Shown here one piece after another: positions 7,175-15,132 of a DNA stretch of 19,392 nucleotides. The stretch covers positions 1,443-20,834 of the forward strand of contig DJEG01000005.1 in the NCBI GenBank assembly GCA_002431305.1, given 5' to 3'. A model generated the notes under the pieces. That model ran no database searches. It had not been told where the DNA came from and worked only from the letters and a program-made list of their open reading frames with translations. Source of the stretch: Ruminococcaceae bacterium UBA5904 (GTDB taxonomy: Bacteria > Bacillota > Clostridia > Oscillospirales > Acutalibacteraceae). The position numbers were made by a program, and so were the translations under genes. The number at the start of each line of letters is the position of its first letter. The first letter of the stretch is position 1.

Positions 7175-7204
7175 ATTATATAACATCGTATGGAACAATG
7201 TCAA
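7175..7204 (-). promoter_or_regulatory. Promoter of the rpmH operon
   Basis: The minus strand has perfect TTGACA (7199-7204) and TATAAT (7175-7180) boxes with an 18-nt spacer. Transcription would start near 7168, giving a leader of about 115 nt. The leader has no clear riboswitch or DnaA boxes. The intergenic region 7053-7343 otherwise holds only the divergent promoter for the next gene. Confidence 0.85.
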
Positions 7205-7275
7205 CCTTTTTTTAAAATTAAGTACCGACGAAACGCGGGTTATGTCTTTTATTTATTATTTTTTTATTAAAGAAC

Positions 7276-7304
7276 TTGTAAAATGATTAGCTCTGTTATA
7301 GAAT
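7276..7304 (+). promoter_or_regulatory. Candidate promoter of the AI-2E family gene
   Basis: TTGTAA (7276-7281) and TAGAAT (7299-7304) lie 17 nt apart. They sit about 40 nt upstream of the ATG and point away from the rpmH promoter. Confidence 0.55.
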
Positions 7305-7343
7305 ACAAATAATATCAATAAAGTAAGGAGTGCGTATAAAATA

Positions 7344-8585
7344 ATGGATTCCGTTGTTGAAAAACGAAAAGCGTTCTTGATTAATTTTCTGTATTTTGCA
7401 TTTTTCGTAGCCGCGTTTTATCTGTTCATGAAATACGCGTTCGGCGTAGTTTACCCGATAATAATCGCTTTCTTTATGGCGATGATTCTTCAAAGACCCG
7501 TAAATTTCATAACGAGAAAAACGCCGCTGAAAAAAGGCTTCGCGGGAACACTGCTGTCGCTTGCGATATTCGCGGTGCTCATAACCCTGATAGTTCTGCT
7601 CGGCGCAAAAATAGTCGTCGAGGTCAAAGATTTCGCGGCAAGTCTGATGGCGAGATTCGAGAATATAGAATCGGCGGCAACTAAAATCGGCGACTGGATA
7701 GGAAACCTGTCGCTCGTAAAGAAACTTCCCGAGGGAATAAAAGCGTCTCTGCTCGACACGGTAAACGGTATCGTATCAAAAATTACGGCCTCATCGGCTG
7801 CGGACTCGGCTCAGACGGGCACGGCGGCATCAAAAGGCTTCGACTTTTCGATTCTCTCGACTCCGCTGAGCGCGGTATGGGGCACGGCAAAACAGATTCC
7901 GTCAATAATAGTCGGAATTATCATAACAATAATCGCTACGTGCTTTATGACAGCCGACTACGAACGCGTACGCGGTTTTATAATGAACCAAATCCCGGCT
8001 GAAAAACGCGAGAAAATATCAAAAGCAAAGCGCATAACACTCACATCCGTAGCAAAAATTCTCAAAGCCTACGCACTTATCGTGCTGATTACTACGACTG
8101 AGGTTGCCGTCGGACTTTATATTCTGACATTGCTGAAACTGTATCCCGGCGATTATGTTATTATAATAAGTATAATAATTGCGCTCATAGATATTATCCC
8201 CGTACTCGGAACGGGAACGGTGCTTATCCCGTGGGCGGTTTATTCGCTGATAACGGGAAGCGTGGGATTCGGAATAGGACTCCTGGTTCTCTATGCAATA
8301 ATCCTTGTAATACGCCAGATAATCGAACCGAAACTCGTTGCCGGACAGGTTGATGTCTCCCCCGTTCTGACAATTTCGGCTATGTATATAGGCACAAAAT
8401 GCTTCGGCGTTCTCGGAATTTTCATTCTCCCGCTCGCATGCATTGTCATAAAACTTCTGAATGACGAAGGTGTCATTCACCTGTTCAAAACGGGAAATGA
8501 AAAGAAAAATAAATCGTCGGACGGCGAAAATACACCGGAAATTCATAAGACGGAAATAACCGCTGACACAGAAACAAATAAATAA
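7344..8585 (+). CDS. AI-2E family transporter (PF01594-type membrane protein)
   Basis: This is a polytopic membrane protein of 413 residues with about eight hydrophobic helices. The family pattern is visible: an N-terminal pair of helices (FLYFAFFVAAFYLFMKYAFG, then VYPIIIAFFMAMILQRPVN), a long amphipathic soluble region (about 90-180), and a C-terminal core. The core has IIVGIIITIIATCFMTADYE, then ALIDIIPVLGTGTVLIPWA with the conserved D-x-x-P-x-x-G, and RQIIEPKLVAGQVDVSPVL. Members include YtvI, YhhQ-like permeases and TqsA; only some export AI-2 and many act as ion antiporters, so the substrate cannot be read here. The charged tail of about 40 residues (from GNEKKNKSSDGEN) is probably cytosolic and disordered. 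AAGGAG lies 13 nt before the ATG, a rather long spacing. It is monocistronic, with a terminator right after it. Confidence 0.93.
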   Translation: MDSVVEKRKAFLINFLYFAFFVAAFYLFMKYAFGVVYPIIIAFFMAMILQRPVNFITRKTPLKKGFAGTLLSLAIFAVLITLIVLLGAKIVVEVKDFAASLMARFENIESAATKIGDWIGNLSLVKKLPEGIKASLLDTVNGIVSKITASSAADSAQTGTAASKGFDFSILSTPLSAVWGTAKQIPSIIVGIIITIIATCFMTADYERVRGFIMNQIPAEKREKISKAKRITLTSVAKILKAYALIVLITTTEVAVGLYILTLLKLYPGDYVIIISIIIALIDIIPVLGTGTVLIPWAVYSLITGSVGFGIGLLVLYAIILVIRQIIEPKLVAGQVDVSPVLTISAMYIGTKCFGVLGIFILPLACIVIKLLNDEGVIHLFKTGNEKKNKSSDGENTPEIHKTEITADTETNK

Positions 8586-8595
8586 CTTAAGACAA

Positions 8596-8640
8596 AAATA
8601 ATGCGGGTCGGTTCAGACAACCAATCCGCGTTATTTTTAT
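8596..8640. terminator. Shared terminator between convergent genes
   Basis: AATAATGCGG pairs with CCGCGTTATT, with one G-U on the plus strand, and an inner stem GTCGGTT/AACCAAT extends it. T-rich tracts flank it in both directions (TTTTTATTT on plus, TATTTTTGTC on minus). It serves the AI-2E gene and very likely the convergent HAD gene, whose stop codon lies at its edge. Confidence 0.85.
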
Positions 8641-9206
8641 TTGATTTTTGTGATTTTATCTCCCTTTACAATATAAACATGCTCTGCATTTTCGGCGAAA
8701 AATCCGTCGTTTTTAATCGAATCGGTATAGAAATTTTCGATTTTCGCGTCCGGGTAACGTTCATAAAAATATTTAATCTTGTTCTCCCGCATACACAATC
8801 GCGTTATCTGCCCCGTTTCATCGTCAATGTGAGAACAGATATAGTTTTCAATACCGAGCCGTCTGCATATTTCGCCTATCGTAAGGTCGGGCGATGCGGT
8901 CAGAATCACGTCGTCACAGCGCTGTATTTTCTTATAGAACGGCTTGATTTTATCCATCCGTTTATCCCAGAAACGCTCGGTGAATTCTTCCCATTTATCA
9001 TATTCGCAGTAATACTTTTTAATATACGGGGCATATTTTTTCATAACATCCTCGATAGTCACCCTGCCCCCGGCGTACAAAGCCAGCGCACGAAGAACCT
9101 TCGGAATCATCTTGACAAGCGCGGGATTTACCTTAACATAATCAAAAAAGAAATCAAGCGCGCTCTCGCCGTCGTATATCGTGTTGTCAAAATCATAAAC
9201 ATTCAT
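8637..9206 (-). CDS. HAD superfamily hydrolase, subfamily IB (SerB-like phosphatase)
   Basis: This is a small cytosolic phosphatase of 189 residues. Motif I is DFDNTIYDGES (5-15) with nucleophile D5 and acid/base D7 right at the N-terminus. An alpha-helical cap follows (about 18-90). Motif II is VILTASPDL (Ser/Thr of TASP) and motif IV is FYTDSIKND near residue 155, supporting subfamily IB, whose members dephosphorylate phosphoserine, phospholipid head groups or similar small molecules. The substrate is unknown. The ATG is fixed by motif I. There is no Shine-Dalgarno before it, and a plausible promoter puts the transcription start at or next to the ATG. Confidence 0.88.
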   Translation of the reverse strand: MNVYDFDNTIYDGESALDFFFDYVKVNPALVKMIPKVLRALALYAGGRVTIEDVMKKYAPYIKKYYCEYDKWEEFTERFWDKRMDKIKPFYKKIQRCDDVILTASPDLTIGEICRRLGIENYICSHIDDETGQITRLCMRENKIKYFYERYPDAKIENFYTDSIKNDGFFAENAEHVYIVKGDKITKIK

Positions 9207-9212
9207 AGCTTA

Positions 9213-9241
9213 ATATTATCACAATAAAATAAACGGCACAA
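9213..9241 (-). promoter_or_regulatory. Candidate promoter of the HAD gene
   Basis: The minus strand has TTGTGC (9236-9241) and TAATAT (9213-9218) with a 17-nt spacer. An overlapping GATAAT (9215-9220) would give 15 nt. The -10 box is only 6 nt from the ATG. Confidence 0.45.
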
Positions 9242-9260
9242 TAATTATTTACAAAAAACA

Positions 9261-9289
9261 TTGAAAAAAAATAAAATAGTATGTATAAT
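9261..9289 (+). promoter_or_regulatory. Promoter of the alpha-mannosidase gene
   Basis: TTGAAA (9261-9266) and a perfect TATAAT (9284-9289) have a 17-nt, almost pure A/T spacer. The start near 9296 gives a leader of about 25 nt. No sugar-regulator operator is evident. Confidence 0.8.
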
Positions 9290-9320
9290 TAACGGGTAAA
9301 AACTCTTATGAGGTGAAAAA

Positions 9321-12300
9321 ATGTTAAACAATCCGCAGATAGAGAGAATGCTTACGAAAATCGACAGATTTTCAACCATTCTCGAACCTATGATTTTTGA
9401 AAAGGTCGGCGAGGTCGATTTCAGGGCGTTCGTCACCGGCAAACAATATCATTCCATACCCGACGACAGCAATTTTTCCGAGATAAAAAAGGGCGATACG
9501 TGGTACGGCGAAAACAAATACTGCTGGTTTAAGGGCAGTTACACCGTTGATAAGGCGTTAGATTCTCAGCCTATATACATCAAACCAAAAATGCAGGGCT
9601 ACGAGGCAATGCTCTGGGTTGACGGCAAGGTTTTCGGAACATTCGCGACAAAGATAACGTACACCGCGCACGGCAACCACTACTGTGACCTCGTGTCGAT
9701 GAATCCCAAGGCAGGACAGAAGTTCGACCTTGCAATCGAGTGGTACGGCGGACACTACATGCCCGGCACTCAGCCCAACGAGAACACGCCGATAAAGGAT
9801 TTCAATTATAAATACGACGGCGCGGATATCTGCATTAAGAACTATGAAATACAGGATTATTATTTCGACCTTATCAGCGTTTATCAGCTTGCAAAATATC
9901 TCCCCGAGGACAGCTTTATGCGCGGAAAGGCTGTAAATGCTCTTTTTGAAGTTCACAAGAAGGTTCACTACTTCCCGTTCGACTGCGACCATGAGACTTT
10001 CATGCATGGCATCAGGGCAAGCGCGCCCGACCTCAAAGCCGTTTTAAGCTTAAAGGCGGGCGAAACCGACGCCGAATCATATATGATAGGTCACTCACAC
10101 ATGGACACGGCGTGGCTGTGGCATGTAGGCGAGACCGTCAAAAAGTGCGCGAGAACATACGCAAACCAGCTTTCGCTCATGGAGCAGTACCCCGAGTACA
10201 AATTTATACAGAGCTCGGCATGCCATTCCAACTTTTTAAGAATCAACTACCCCGAGCTTTTCGAGAGAATCCAGAAAGCCATTGCCGAGGGCAGATACGA
10301 GCCCAACGGCGGAGTTTGGGTCGAGTGCGACTGCAACATTACATCGGGCGAATCCATGGTCAGACAGTTCCTTTGGGGACAGAGATTTACGAGAAAGTAT
10401 TTTGCGTTTACCTCAAACTGTTTCTGGCTTCCCGATACGTTCGGATATTCGGCGGCTATTCCGCAGATTATGAAAGGATGCGGAGTCGACTACTTCCTTA
10501 CAACGAAAATTTCGTGGAACGATACAAATAAATTCCCGTATGATACATTCTACTGGCAGGGAATCGACGGCACAAAGGTATTCTCACACTTCAACAGAAC
10601 TCACCTCTTCCCCGAAGTTATGGATATTATCGAGGCTACAAAGGGGCAGATATGTCAGAAGAGCGTTAACAACAAGCGCCTTATCGCCTACGGCTACGGA
10701 GACGGAGGCGGAGGACCGCAGTATGAGATGATAGAGTTTGCAAGACGCGCCGAAAGTCTGAGCGAGGTCGGCACCGTTAAGAATACGACGGTCGGCGACT
10801 TTATGAAAGACCTCGAGGCAACAAGCGTAAACCCCAACACCTACCGCGGAGAGCTTTACCTCGAACTGCACAGAGGTACGCTCACAAACCAGCACACCAT
10901 TAAACGCAACAACAGAAAGAGCGAACTTGCATTAAGAGACCTCGAAATTATAACCGTAAACGATGCGGTTTCCTCCGGCAGTATCGCGAGCGAGGAAAAG
11001 GTTAACCCGCTTTACGAAACACTCTTAATCAACCAGTTCCACGATATTCTGCCCGGCACATGCCTTAACAGAGCGCACGTCGAAAGCAGAGCGCAGACGA
11101 CCGAACTTATTTCAAAGGCGAGAGCGTACATTGCCGAGAGCGTTTCGAAGAATAAAAAGGATGGTGTAATCACGCTTACGAACACCCTTTCATTTGACAG
11201 AAACGACCCCGTATTCATTGATTATAAAGAGGGATATATCGTCGACGGAGATTATAAACAGCAGATTTATACAGACCTCGACGGCAATAAAAAACTTATC
11301 GTATCCGGCGTAACCGTTCCCGCAATGTCGTCGGTAACGTTAAAGCTTAAAAAGGGAGAAATTTCAGGCAAGAGCGCATTCAGACGCGTAGACTCGTCAC
11401 TCGAAACTCCGTTTGCAAAAGTCGAATTCGCGCCCAACGGCACCATGAGTTCGTTTATCGACAAGAGAGAGAACAGGGAAATCCGCGGTGAGGGCTTTAA
11501 TTTCAACACCCTTATAATGGCTGAGGACGTTCCGAGCGCATGGGATAACTGGGATATCGACGCAGACATTGAGCCCAAATTCGAGGACGTATCGAATCTT
11601 GTTTCATCCGAAGTCGTTTCCGACGGCGAGTCGGCTTATATCATCAGAAACGAATATAAAATCAGCTCAAAATCGACCGTCAAGCAGGACATGATATTCT
11701 TCGCCGACAGTGCGGAAGTCCGTTTCGACACAATAATGGACTGGCAGGACGACCACAGATTCCTCAAAACAGCGTTTGACACGAACGTATGCGACGACTA
11801 CGCGAGATTCGAAATTCAGTTCGGAAACGTTAAACGCCCGACCACGAGAAACGACTCCGTCGAGCAGGCTAAGTTTGAACTTGTCAATCACAAGTATACC
11901 GATCTCTCCGAGACGCGTTTCGGCGTTTCGATTCTCAACGACTGCAAGTACGGTATCTCCGTAAACGGCGGACAGATGAGACTTTCGCTTCACAAGGGCG
12001 GAACACGTCCCGACTATAAGGGTGACCACGACGGACTTCACAGAGCGGTTTACTCGTTCCTCCCGCACGACGGCGGATTCTCGGCTGAAAATGTTATCCG
12101 TCCCGCGTACGAATTAAATGTTCCGGTAATCGAATCCGAGAGCGAATATAAGCTTAATAAACTTGTTTCGCTCGACGCCCCCAATGTTATCGTCGAAACC
12201 GTCAAGCCCTGCGAGGACGCGGAAAAAGCATATATCGTAAGAATGTACGAAGCGGAAGGCTCCGCGGTCAACGCGAACGTAACAGTTCTGAATTCTGCGA

Positions 12301-12416
12301 AAAAGACGGAGATTACGAATATGCTTGAAGAGGCACAGTCCGTACTCCCCGACGCGGTTTCGAACGTACTTTCATTCAAACCCTTTGAAATCAAGACGAT
12401 TAAAGTCACGTATTGA
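9321..12416 (+). CDS. Alpha-mannosidase, glycoside hydrolase family 38
   Basis: This is a retaining, metal-dependent alpha-mannosidase of 1031 residues, full length for bacterial GH38. An N-terminal beta-rich region (1-250) includes MQGYEAMLWVDGKVFGTF. The catalytic domain starts at GHSHMDTAWLWHVGE (257-271), whose His258/His260/Asp262 region binds the divalent metal in this family. It continues with NGGVWVECDCNITSGES and FWLPDTFGYSAAIPQIM, where D372 is the predicted nucleophile. Later come GYGDGGGGPQYEM and NQFHDILPGT, also family hallmarks. The C-terminal 450 residues form the usual beta-sandwich domains. There is no signal peptide, so it acts in the cytosol on imported manno-oligosaccharides or glycan fragments. 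AGGTGA precedes the ATG by 4 nt. No transporter, kinase or regulator for mannose is adjacent, so it stands as a single gene. Confidence 0.95.
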   Translation: MLNNPQIERMLTKIDRFSTILEPMIFEKVGEVDFRAFVTGKQYHSIPDDSNFSEIKKGDTWYGENKYCWFKGSYTVDKALDSQPIYIKPKMQGYEAMLWVDGKVFGTFATKITYTAHGNHYCDLVSMNPKAGQKFDLAIEWYGGHYMPGTQPNENTPIKDFNYKYDGADICIKNYEIQDYYFDLISVYQLAKYLPEDSFMRGKAVNALFEVHKKVHYFPFDCDHETFMHGIRASAPDLKAVLSLKAGETDAESYMIGHSHMDTAWLWHVGETVKKCARTYANQLSLMEQYPEYKFIQSSACHSNFLRINYPELFERIQKAIAEGRYEPNGGVWVECDCNITSGESMVRQFLWGQRFTRKYFAFTSNCFWLPDTFGYSAAIPQIMKGCGVDYFLTTKISWNDTNKFPYDTFYWQGIDGTKVFSHFNRTHLFPEVMDIIEATKGQICQKSVNNKRLIAYGYGDGGGGPQYEMIEFARRAESLSEVGTVKNTTVGDFMKDLEATSVNPNTYRGELYLELHRGTLTNQHTIKRNNRKSELALRDLEIITVNDAVSSGSIASEEKVNPLYETLLINQFHDILPGTCLNRAHVESRAQTTELISKARAYIAESVSKNKKDGVITLTNTLSFDRNDPVFIDYKEGYIVDGDYKQQIYTDLDGNKKLIVSGVTVPAMSSVTLKLKKGEISGKSAFRRVDSSLETPFAKVEFAPNGTMSSFIDKRENREIRGEGFNFNTLIMAEDVPSAWDNWDIDADIEPKFEDVSNLVSSEVVSDGESAYIIRNEYKISSKSTVKQDMIFFADSAEVRFDTIMDWQDDHRFLKTAFDTNVCDDYARFEIQFGNVKRPTTRNDSVEQAKFELVNHKYTDLSETRFGVSILNDCKYGISVNGGQMRLSLHKGGTRPDYKGDHDGLHRAVYSFLPHDGGFSAENVIRPAYELNVPVIESESEYKLNKLVSLDAPNVIVETVKPCEDAEKAYIVRMYEAEGSAVNANVTVLNSAKKTEITNMLEEAQSVLPDAVSNVLSFKPFEIKTIKVTY

Positions 12417-12424
12417 TTTTCCCG

Positions 12425-12485
12425 TACCGATTCATTTAATCAAAAAAACGGAACAAATTAAATAAATCGGTAAAGTATTTATTTT
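12425..12485 (+). terminator. Candidate terminator of the alpha-mannosidase gene
   Basis: A 16-nt arm at 12425-12440 pairs with 12457-12472 with a single mismatch. The loop is A-rich and about 16 nt. A T-rich tract (TATTTATTTTT) begins a few bases later. The long loop and low GC make it moderate. Confidence 0.5.
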
Positions 12486-12497
12486 TCAAAATAAAAA

Positions 12498-12523
12498 CGG
12501 GGTTATGTCTTGACATAACCCCG
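12498..12523. repeat. 12-bp inverted repeat around the tRNA-Leu -35 box
   Basis: CGGGGTTATGTC (12498-12509) and its exact complement GACATAACCCCG (12512-12523) are separated by TT. On the minus strand the hairpin is followed by TTTTTATTTT, so it is a good intrinsic terminator in that direction. On the plus strand no T-run follows. The -35 box TTGACA (12510-12515) lies at the centre. Confidence 0.85.
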
Positions 12524-12538
12524 CGGCTAATGTATAAT
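12510..12538 (+). promoter_or_regulatory. Consensus promoter of tRNA-Leu
   Basis: Perfect TTGACA (12510-12515) and TATAAT (12533-12538) are separated by 17 nt. The predicted start near 12545 gives a pre-tRNA 5' leader of about 30 nt for RNase P to remove. An 11-bp hairpin with one G-U (12540-12550 with 12558-12568) overlaps the predicted start. Confidence 0.9.
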
Positions 12539-12574
12539 TAATTCTGCCGTTTAATAGACGGCGGAATTGTATAT

Positions 12575-12661
12575 GCGGATGTGGCGGAATTGGCAGACGC
12601 GCTAGGTTCAGGTCCTAGTGAATGCAAGTTCATGTGGGTTCAAGTCCCGTCATCCGCACCA
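12575..12661 (+). tRNA. tRNA-Leu (anticodon CAG)
   Basis: The acceptor stem GCGGATG pairs with CATCCGC. The D-arm contains AATTGG. The anticodon stem CTAGG/CCTAG encloses the loop TTCAGGT, which gives anticodon CAG, reading CUG. A long variable arm (GAA..TTC) marks class II and fits Leu. The T-loop is TTCAAGT. Discriminator A and an encoded CCA (12659-12661) follow. It is a single tRNA unit with its own promoter and terminator. Confidence 0.97.
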
Positions 12662-12664
12662 TAT

Positions 12665-12714
12665 CGAGTATTCATAAGGGATTTGACTTTATGAATACTC
12701 GGTTTTTGTTTTTC
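12665..12714 (+). terminator. Terminator of tRNA-Leu
   Basis: A perfect 13-bp stem, CGAGTATTCATAA (12665-12677) with TTATGAATACTCG (12689-12701), is followed by GTTTTTGTTTTT. It begins 3 nt after the CCA end. Confidence 0.95.
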
Positions 12715-12812
12715 ATCTTGATTTTTATGTACCGGGGCTGTATGCCTTTTAAGATACAGCAACCAAGCCTGACGAGTTTTGTCAGCCATGTTGAAAACTT
12801 TTTGGTTTTTTC

Positions 12813-13528
12813 TCAGGCGGCAAGCCGCTGTTTTTGTTTCTTCAAATGATATTTATGAAAATTAAAACCGCAGGAAATGAGCACTAACAAAATTTACACC
12901 TTTTAAACCTCTTCGTCTCGTTCTCCTGTAGCTTCTGTTCCATTTGATGGTGCCGAATGCACCCTCTGCCTGTATGCTTCTGTTCATTCGTAAAAGCGCA
13001 CCTTTTGTACTGTTGAGATTGCTCAAAACTTCTTTATGAAATTTTGTCAGTTCCTCATTTATACGAACAACTCTGCGGCATTCGCATTTACAGCATTGTT
13101 CTTTTAATCGACACTCCGAGCAATCTTCGCATTGATACATTTCCTCTGTTCTTCCGAATTGATTTCCTCTCACCGGTCTGCTGTAAAGGTGATGAAATTC
13201 CTTTCCGCCCGGACATACGGGATTTCCGTTTTCATTTATCGGAAAATTTAAACCGTATATCTGTTTTACACAGCTTCTCTATTTCCCGTGTTGAAACATA
13301 TCCGTGTTCCATAAATGCAAACAGTATTACCTTCAGCAAAATTTCCGAATCAAATCTTTTTCGACCTGTCCTGTTTTCCTTTACAACAAGATATCTTTTT
13401 AGGTCAATTTGATTTAGAATTTCGCAGAATGTATATACCGGGTCAGAAATTTCTATTATTTTTTCAATTTCCGGTGGTAATTTCAATTGATATGGTGTAT
13501 TATATTTCTTGCTGATATACTTTTTCAT
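12813..13528 (-). pseudogene. IS1182-family transposase, internally deleted and frameshifted
   Basis: The N-terminal fragment (13528 down to 13232, 98 residues) reads as the DUF772-type domain: LPPEIEKIIEISDPVYTFCE through HGYVSTREIEKLCKTDIRF. After a +1 frame change near 13230 the reading resumes as NENGNPVCPGGKEFHHLY and runs into the C-terminal Cys-rich region, CEDCSECRLKEQCCKCECRR, then RMNRSIQAEGAFGTIKWNRS. Intact relatives have several hundred residues between these parts, including the DDE catalytic core, which is missing here. A second frameshift near 12890 turns the expected ending into FVSAHFLRF; one frame over, the tail reads LISCGFNFHKYHLKKQKQRLAA and stops at 12813. The gene cannot make an active transposase. 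Confidence 0.88.
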
Positions 13529-13548
13529 GCAGTTAAATTATATCACAA

Positions 13549-13587
13549 AAAAAGACTACAAGCCTACCTTTTTCGGCAGACTTGCAG
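13549..13587 (-). terminator. Intrinsic terminator between cysS and the IS remnant
   Basis: On the minus strand CTGCAAGTCTGCC (13575-13587) folds on GGTAGGCTTGTAG (13556-13568) over a GAAAAA loop, with all 13 positions paired, three of them G-U. TCTTTTTTT follows. On the plus strand the same three positions are A-C mismatches, so the minus direction is the functional one. It could stop transcription from the cysE-cysS operon or shield the transposase from read-in. Confidence 0.75.
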
Positions 13588-13737
13588 TTCTTTTTTATTT
13601 AGACTGTTTTTTTACAGCCCTTTATCCGGCTGCCGTTTCCGTGAACAGCTCGCCCTCCGAGCGAACAAAATATATCACAACCCGTAAAAAAGTCAACGCC
13701 TTATATCAAAAAAACAGACTTTAAAACGGCTTTTTTA

Positions 13738-15132
13738 TTACGCCTTATGCCACTTAACGCCCTGCGGGGTGTCCTCGAGAACAATGCCCATATTCTTTAT
13801 CTCGTCACGGATTCTGTCGGCTTCCGCCCAGTTCTTCTCTTTTCTCGCCTTAGCTCTTGCCTCGATAAGAGCCTCGACATCCTCAGCAAGCGTATCTTTC
13901 TTTCTGTTGTAAACAAGACCGAGAACGCCCGTAAGCTCGTCAAATATTGAAGCGGCGGCGGAAAGAACACCCTTTGAAACATCGCCCGAAGCGATAATCT
14001 TATTTATATCCCTTACAAGTTCGAATACTGCGGAAAGCGCATCGGCTGTATTGAGGTCGTCGTCCATCGCCGTGATGAACTGCTGTCTGCGATTTTCAGC
14101 AATTTTATTGAATTCGTCAAGTCCGTTATCTCCGTCAACGGCGTACTCCATAGCGTCGTCAATCGCGTTCCGGCACGTATAGAGTCTTGCAAGCGAAGCC
14201 TTGCACTGCTCCAAAATATCAACGCAGTAGTTAATAGGGCTTCTGTACTGCGACGAAATGAGGAAATATCTTACGGGCTCATAACCGTACTTTTCGGCAA
14301 CGTCGCGGACTGTAAAGAAATTACCGAGAGATTTCGACATTTTAACATTGTCAACATTAATAAATCCGTTATGCACCCAGTAATTAGCAAACGTTACGCC
14401 GTTGCAGCACTCGCTCTGCGCTATCTCGTTTTCGTGATGCGGGAATATAAGGTCGCTTCCTCCGCAGTGCATGTCGATAGTTTTACCGAGGTAACGTCTC
14501 GACATGGCCGAGCACTCGATATGCCAGCCGGGTCTGCCCTTGCCCCACGGAGACTCCCAGTAAGGTTCTCCGGGCTTAGCCGCCTTCCAAAGAGCAAAAT
14601 CCATAGGCTCTCTCTTGATATCCTCTACGTTAATTCTCGCGCCCGCCGCCAAATCCTCAAGGGGCTGATGCGAAAGTTTGCCGTACTCGGGATCCTTTGA
14701 AGGGCTGAAATATACGTCGCCGTCAACTTCGTAAGCATAGCCTTTCTCTATAAGAGTCGAAATAATCGAAATTATCTCGTCGATATTTTCCGTAGCTCTC
14801 GGGTGAACGGACGCGTCTCTTACGTTAAGTCCGTGCGCGTCTACTTTATACTCGGCAATATATTTTTCGCTTATCGCCTTAAAATCAACGCCTTCTTCAT
14901 TAGCTCTGCGTATAATCTTATCGTCGATATCCGTAAAATTCTGAACGTACGTAACCTTAAGACCCCTGTACTCCATATAACGGCGCATTACGTCAAAAAC
15001 GCATATGGGTCTCGCGTTGCCTATATGAATATAGTTATAAACGGTCGGTCCGCAGGCGTAAATCTTAATTTCGCCCGGGGTAATCGTCTTGATTTCTTCC
15101 TTTTGTCTCGTCATTGTATTATATATTTTCAT
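13738..15132 (-). CDS. cysS: Cysteinyl-tRNA synthetase
   Basis: This class I synthetase activates cysteine with ATP and charges tRNA-Cys in the cytosol. It has 464 residues, the normal length. The Rossmann-fold signature is [17 protein letters not shown]28 is a zinc ligand and HIGN (36-39) is the HIGH box, in its usual CysS variant. [14 protein letters not shown] is also typical. The remaining zinc ligands are C207 (GWHIECSAM) and the H-H-x3-E region at 232-236 ([12 protein letters not shown]). KMSKSLGNF gives the second ATP motif at 264-268. The C-terminal helical domain ends with [20 protein letters not shown], the conserved DALR-associated region. The start codon overlaps the cysE stop by 4 nt (ATGA), so translation is coupled. 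Confidence 0.98.
   Translation of the reverse strand: MKIYNTMTRQKEEIKTITPGEIKIYACGPTVYNYIHIGNARPICVFDVMRRYMEYRGLKVTYVQNFTDIDDKIIRRANEEGVDFKAISEKYIAEYKVDAHGLNVRDASVHPRATENIDEIISIISTLIEKGYAYEVDGDVYFSPSKDPEYGKLSHQPLEDLAAGARINVEDIKREPMDFALWKAAKPGEPYWESPWGKGRPGWHIECSAMSRRYLGKTIDMHCGGSDLIFPHHENEIAQSECCNGVTFANYWVHNGFINVDNVKMSKSLGNFFTVRDVAEKYGYEPVRYFLISSQYRSPINYCVDILEQCKASLARLYTCRNAIDDAMEYAVDGDNGLDEFNKIAENRRQQFITAMDDDLNTADALSAVFELVRDINKIIASGDVSKGVLSAAASIFDELTGVLGLVYNRKKDTLAEDVEALIEARAKARKEKNWAEADRIRDEIKNMGIVLEDTPQGVKWHKA

Larger units (their letters stand above)
12735..13620 (-). mobile_element. Decayed IS1182-like insertion sequence
   Basis: The span contains the broken transposase and is bounded by an 8-bp candidate terminal inverted repeat, GGGCTGTA (12735-12742) and TACAGCCC (13613-13620). 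Hairpins sit just inside both ends: CTGTAT-N10-ATACAG and CTGAC-N7-GTCAG on the left, and a 13-bp stem on the right. I see no convincing target-site duplication. It lies immediately downstream of the tRNA-Leu terminator. The family call comes from the transposase; the exact ends are inferred. Confidence 0.6.

Noticed and set aside
7053..7343. Chromosomal origin upstream of rpmH
   Set aside because: No TTATCCACA-type cluster and no dnaA are present, and promoters for the two flanking genes explain the region.
8601..9227. 208-codon open frame on the plus strand
   Set aside because: It is fully antisense to the HAD gene and starts inside the terminator hairpin.
12817..12838. Terminator GCGG-CAAG-CCGC followed by T-run after the tRNA
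   Set aside because: The stem has only 4-5 bp and lies inside the transposase C-terminal coding remnant; the 13-bp hairpin at 12665-12701 already ends the tRNA transcript.
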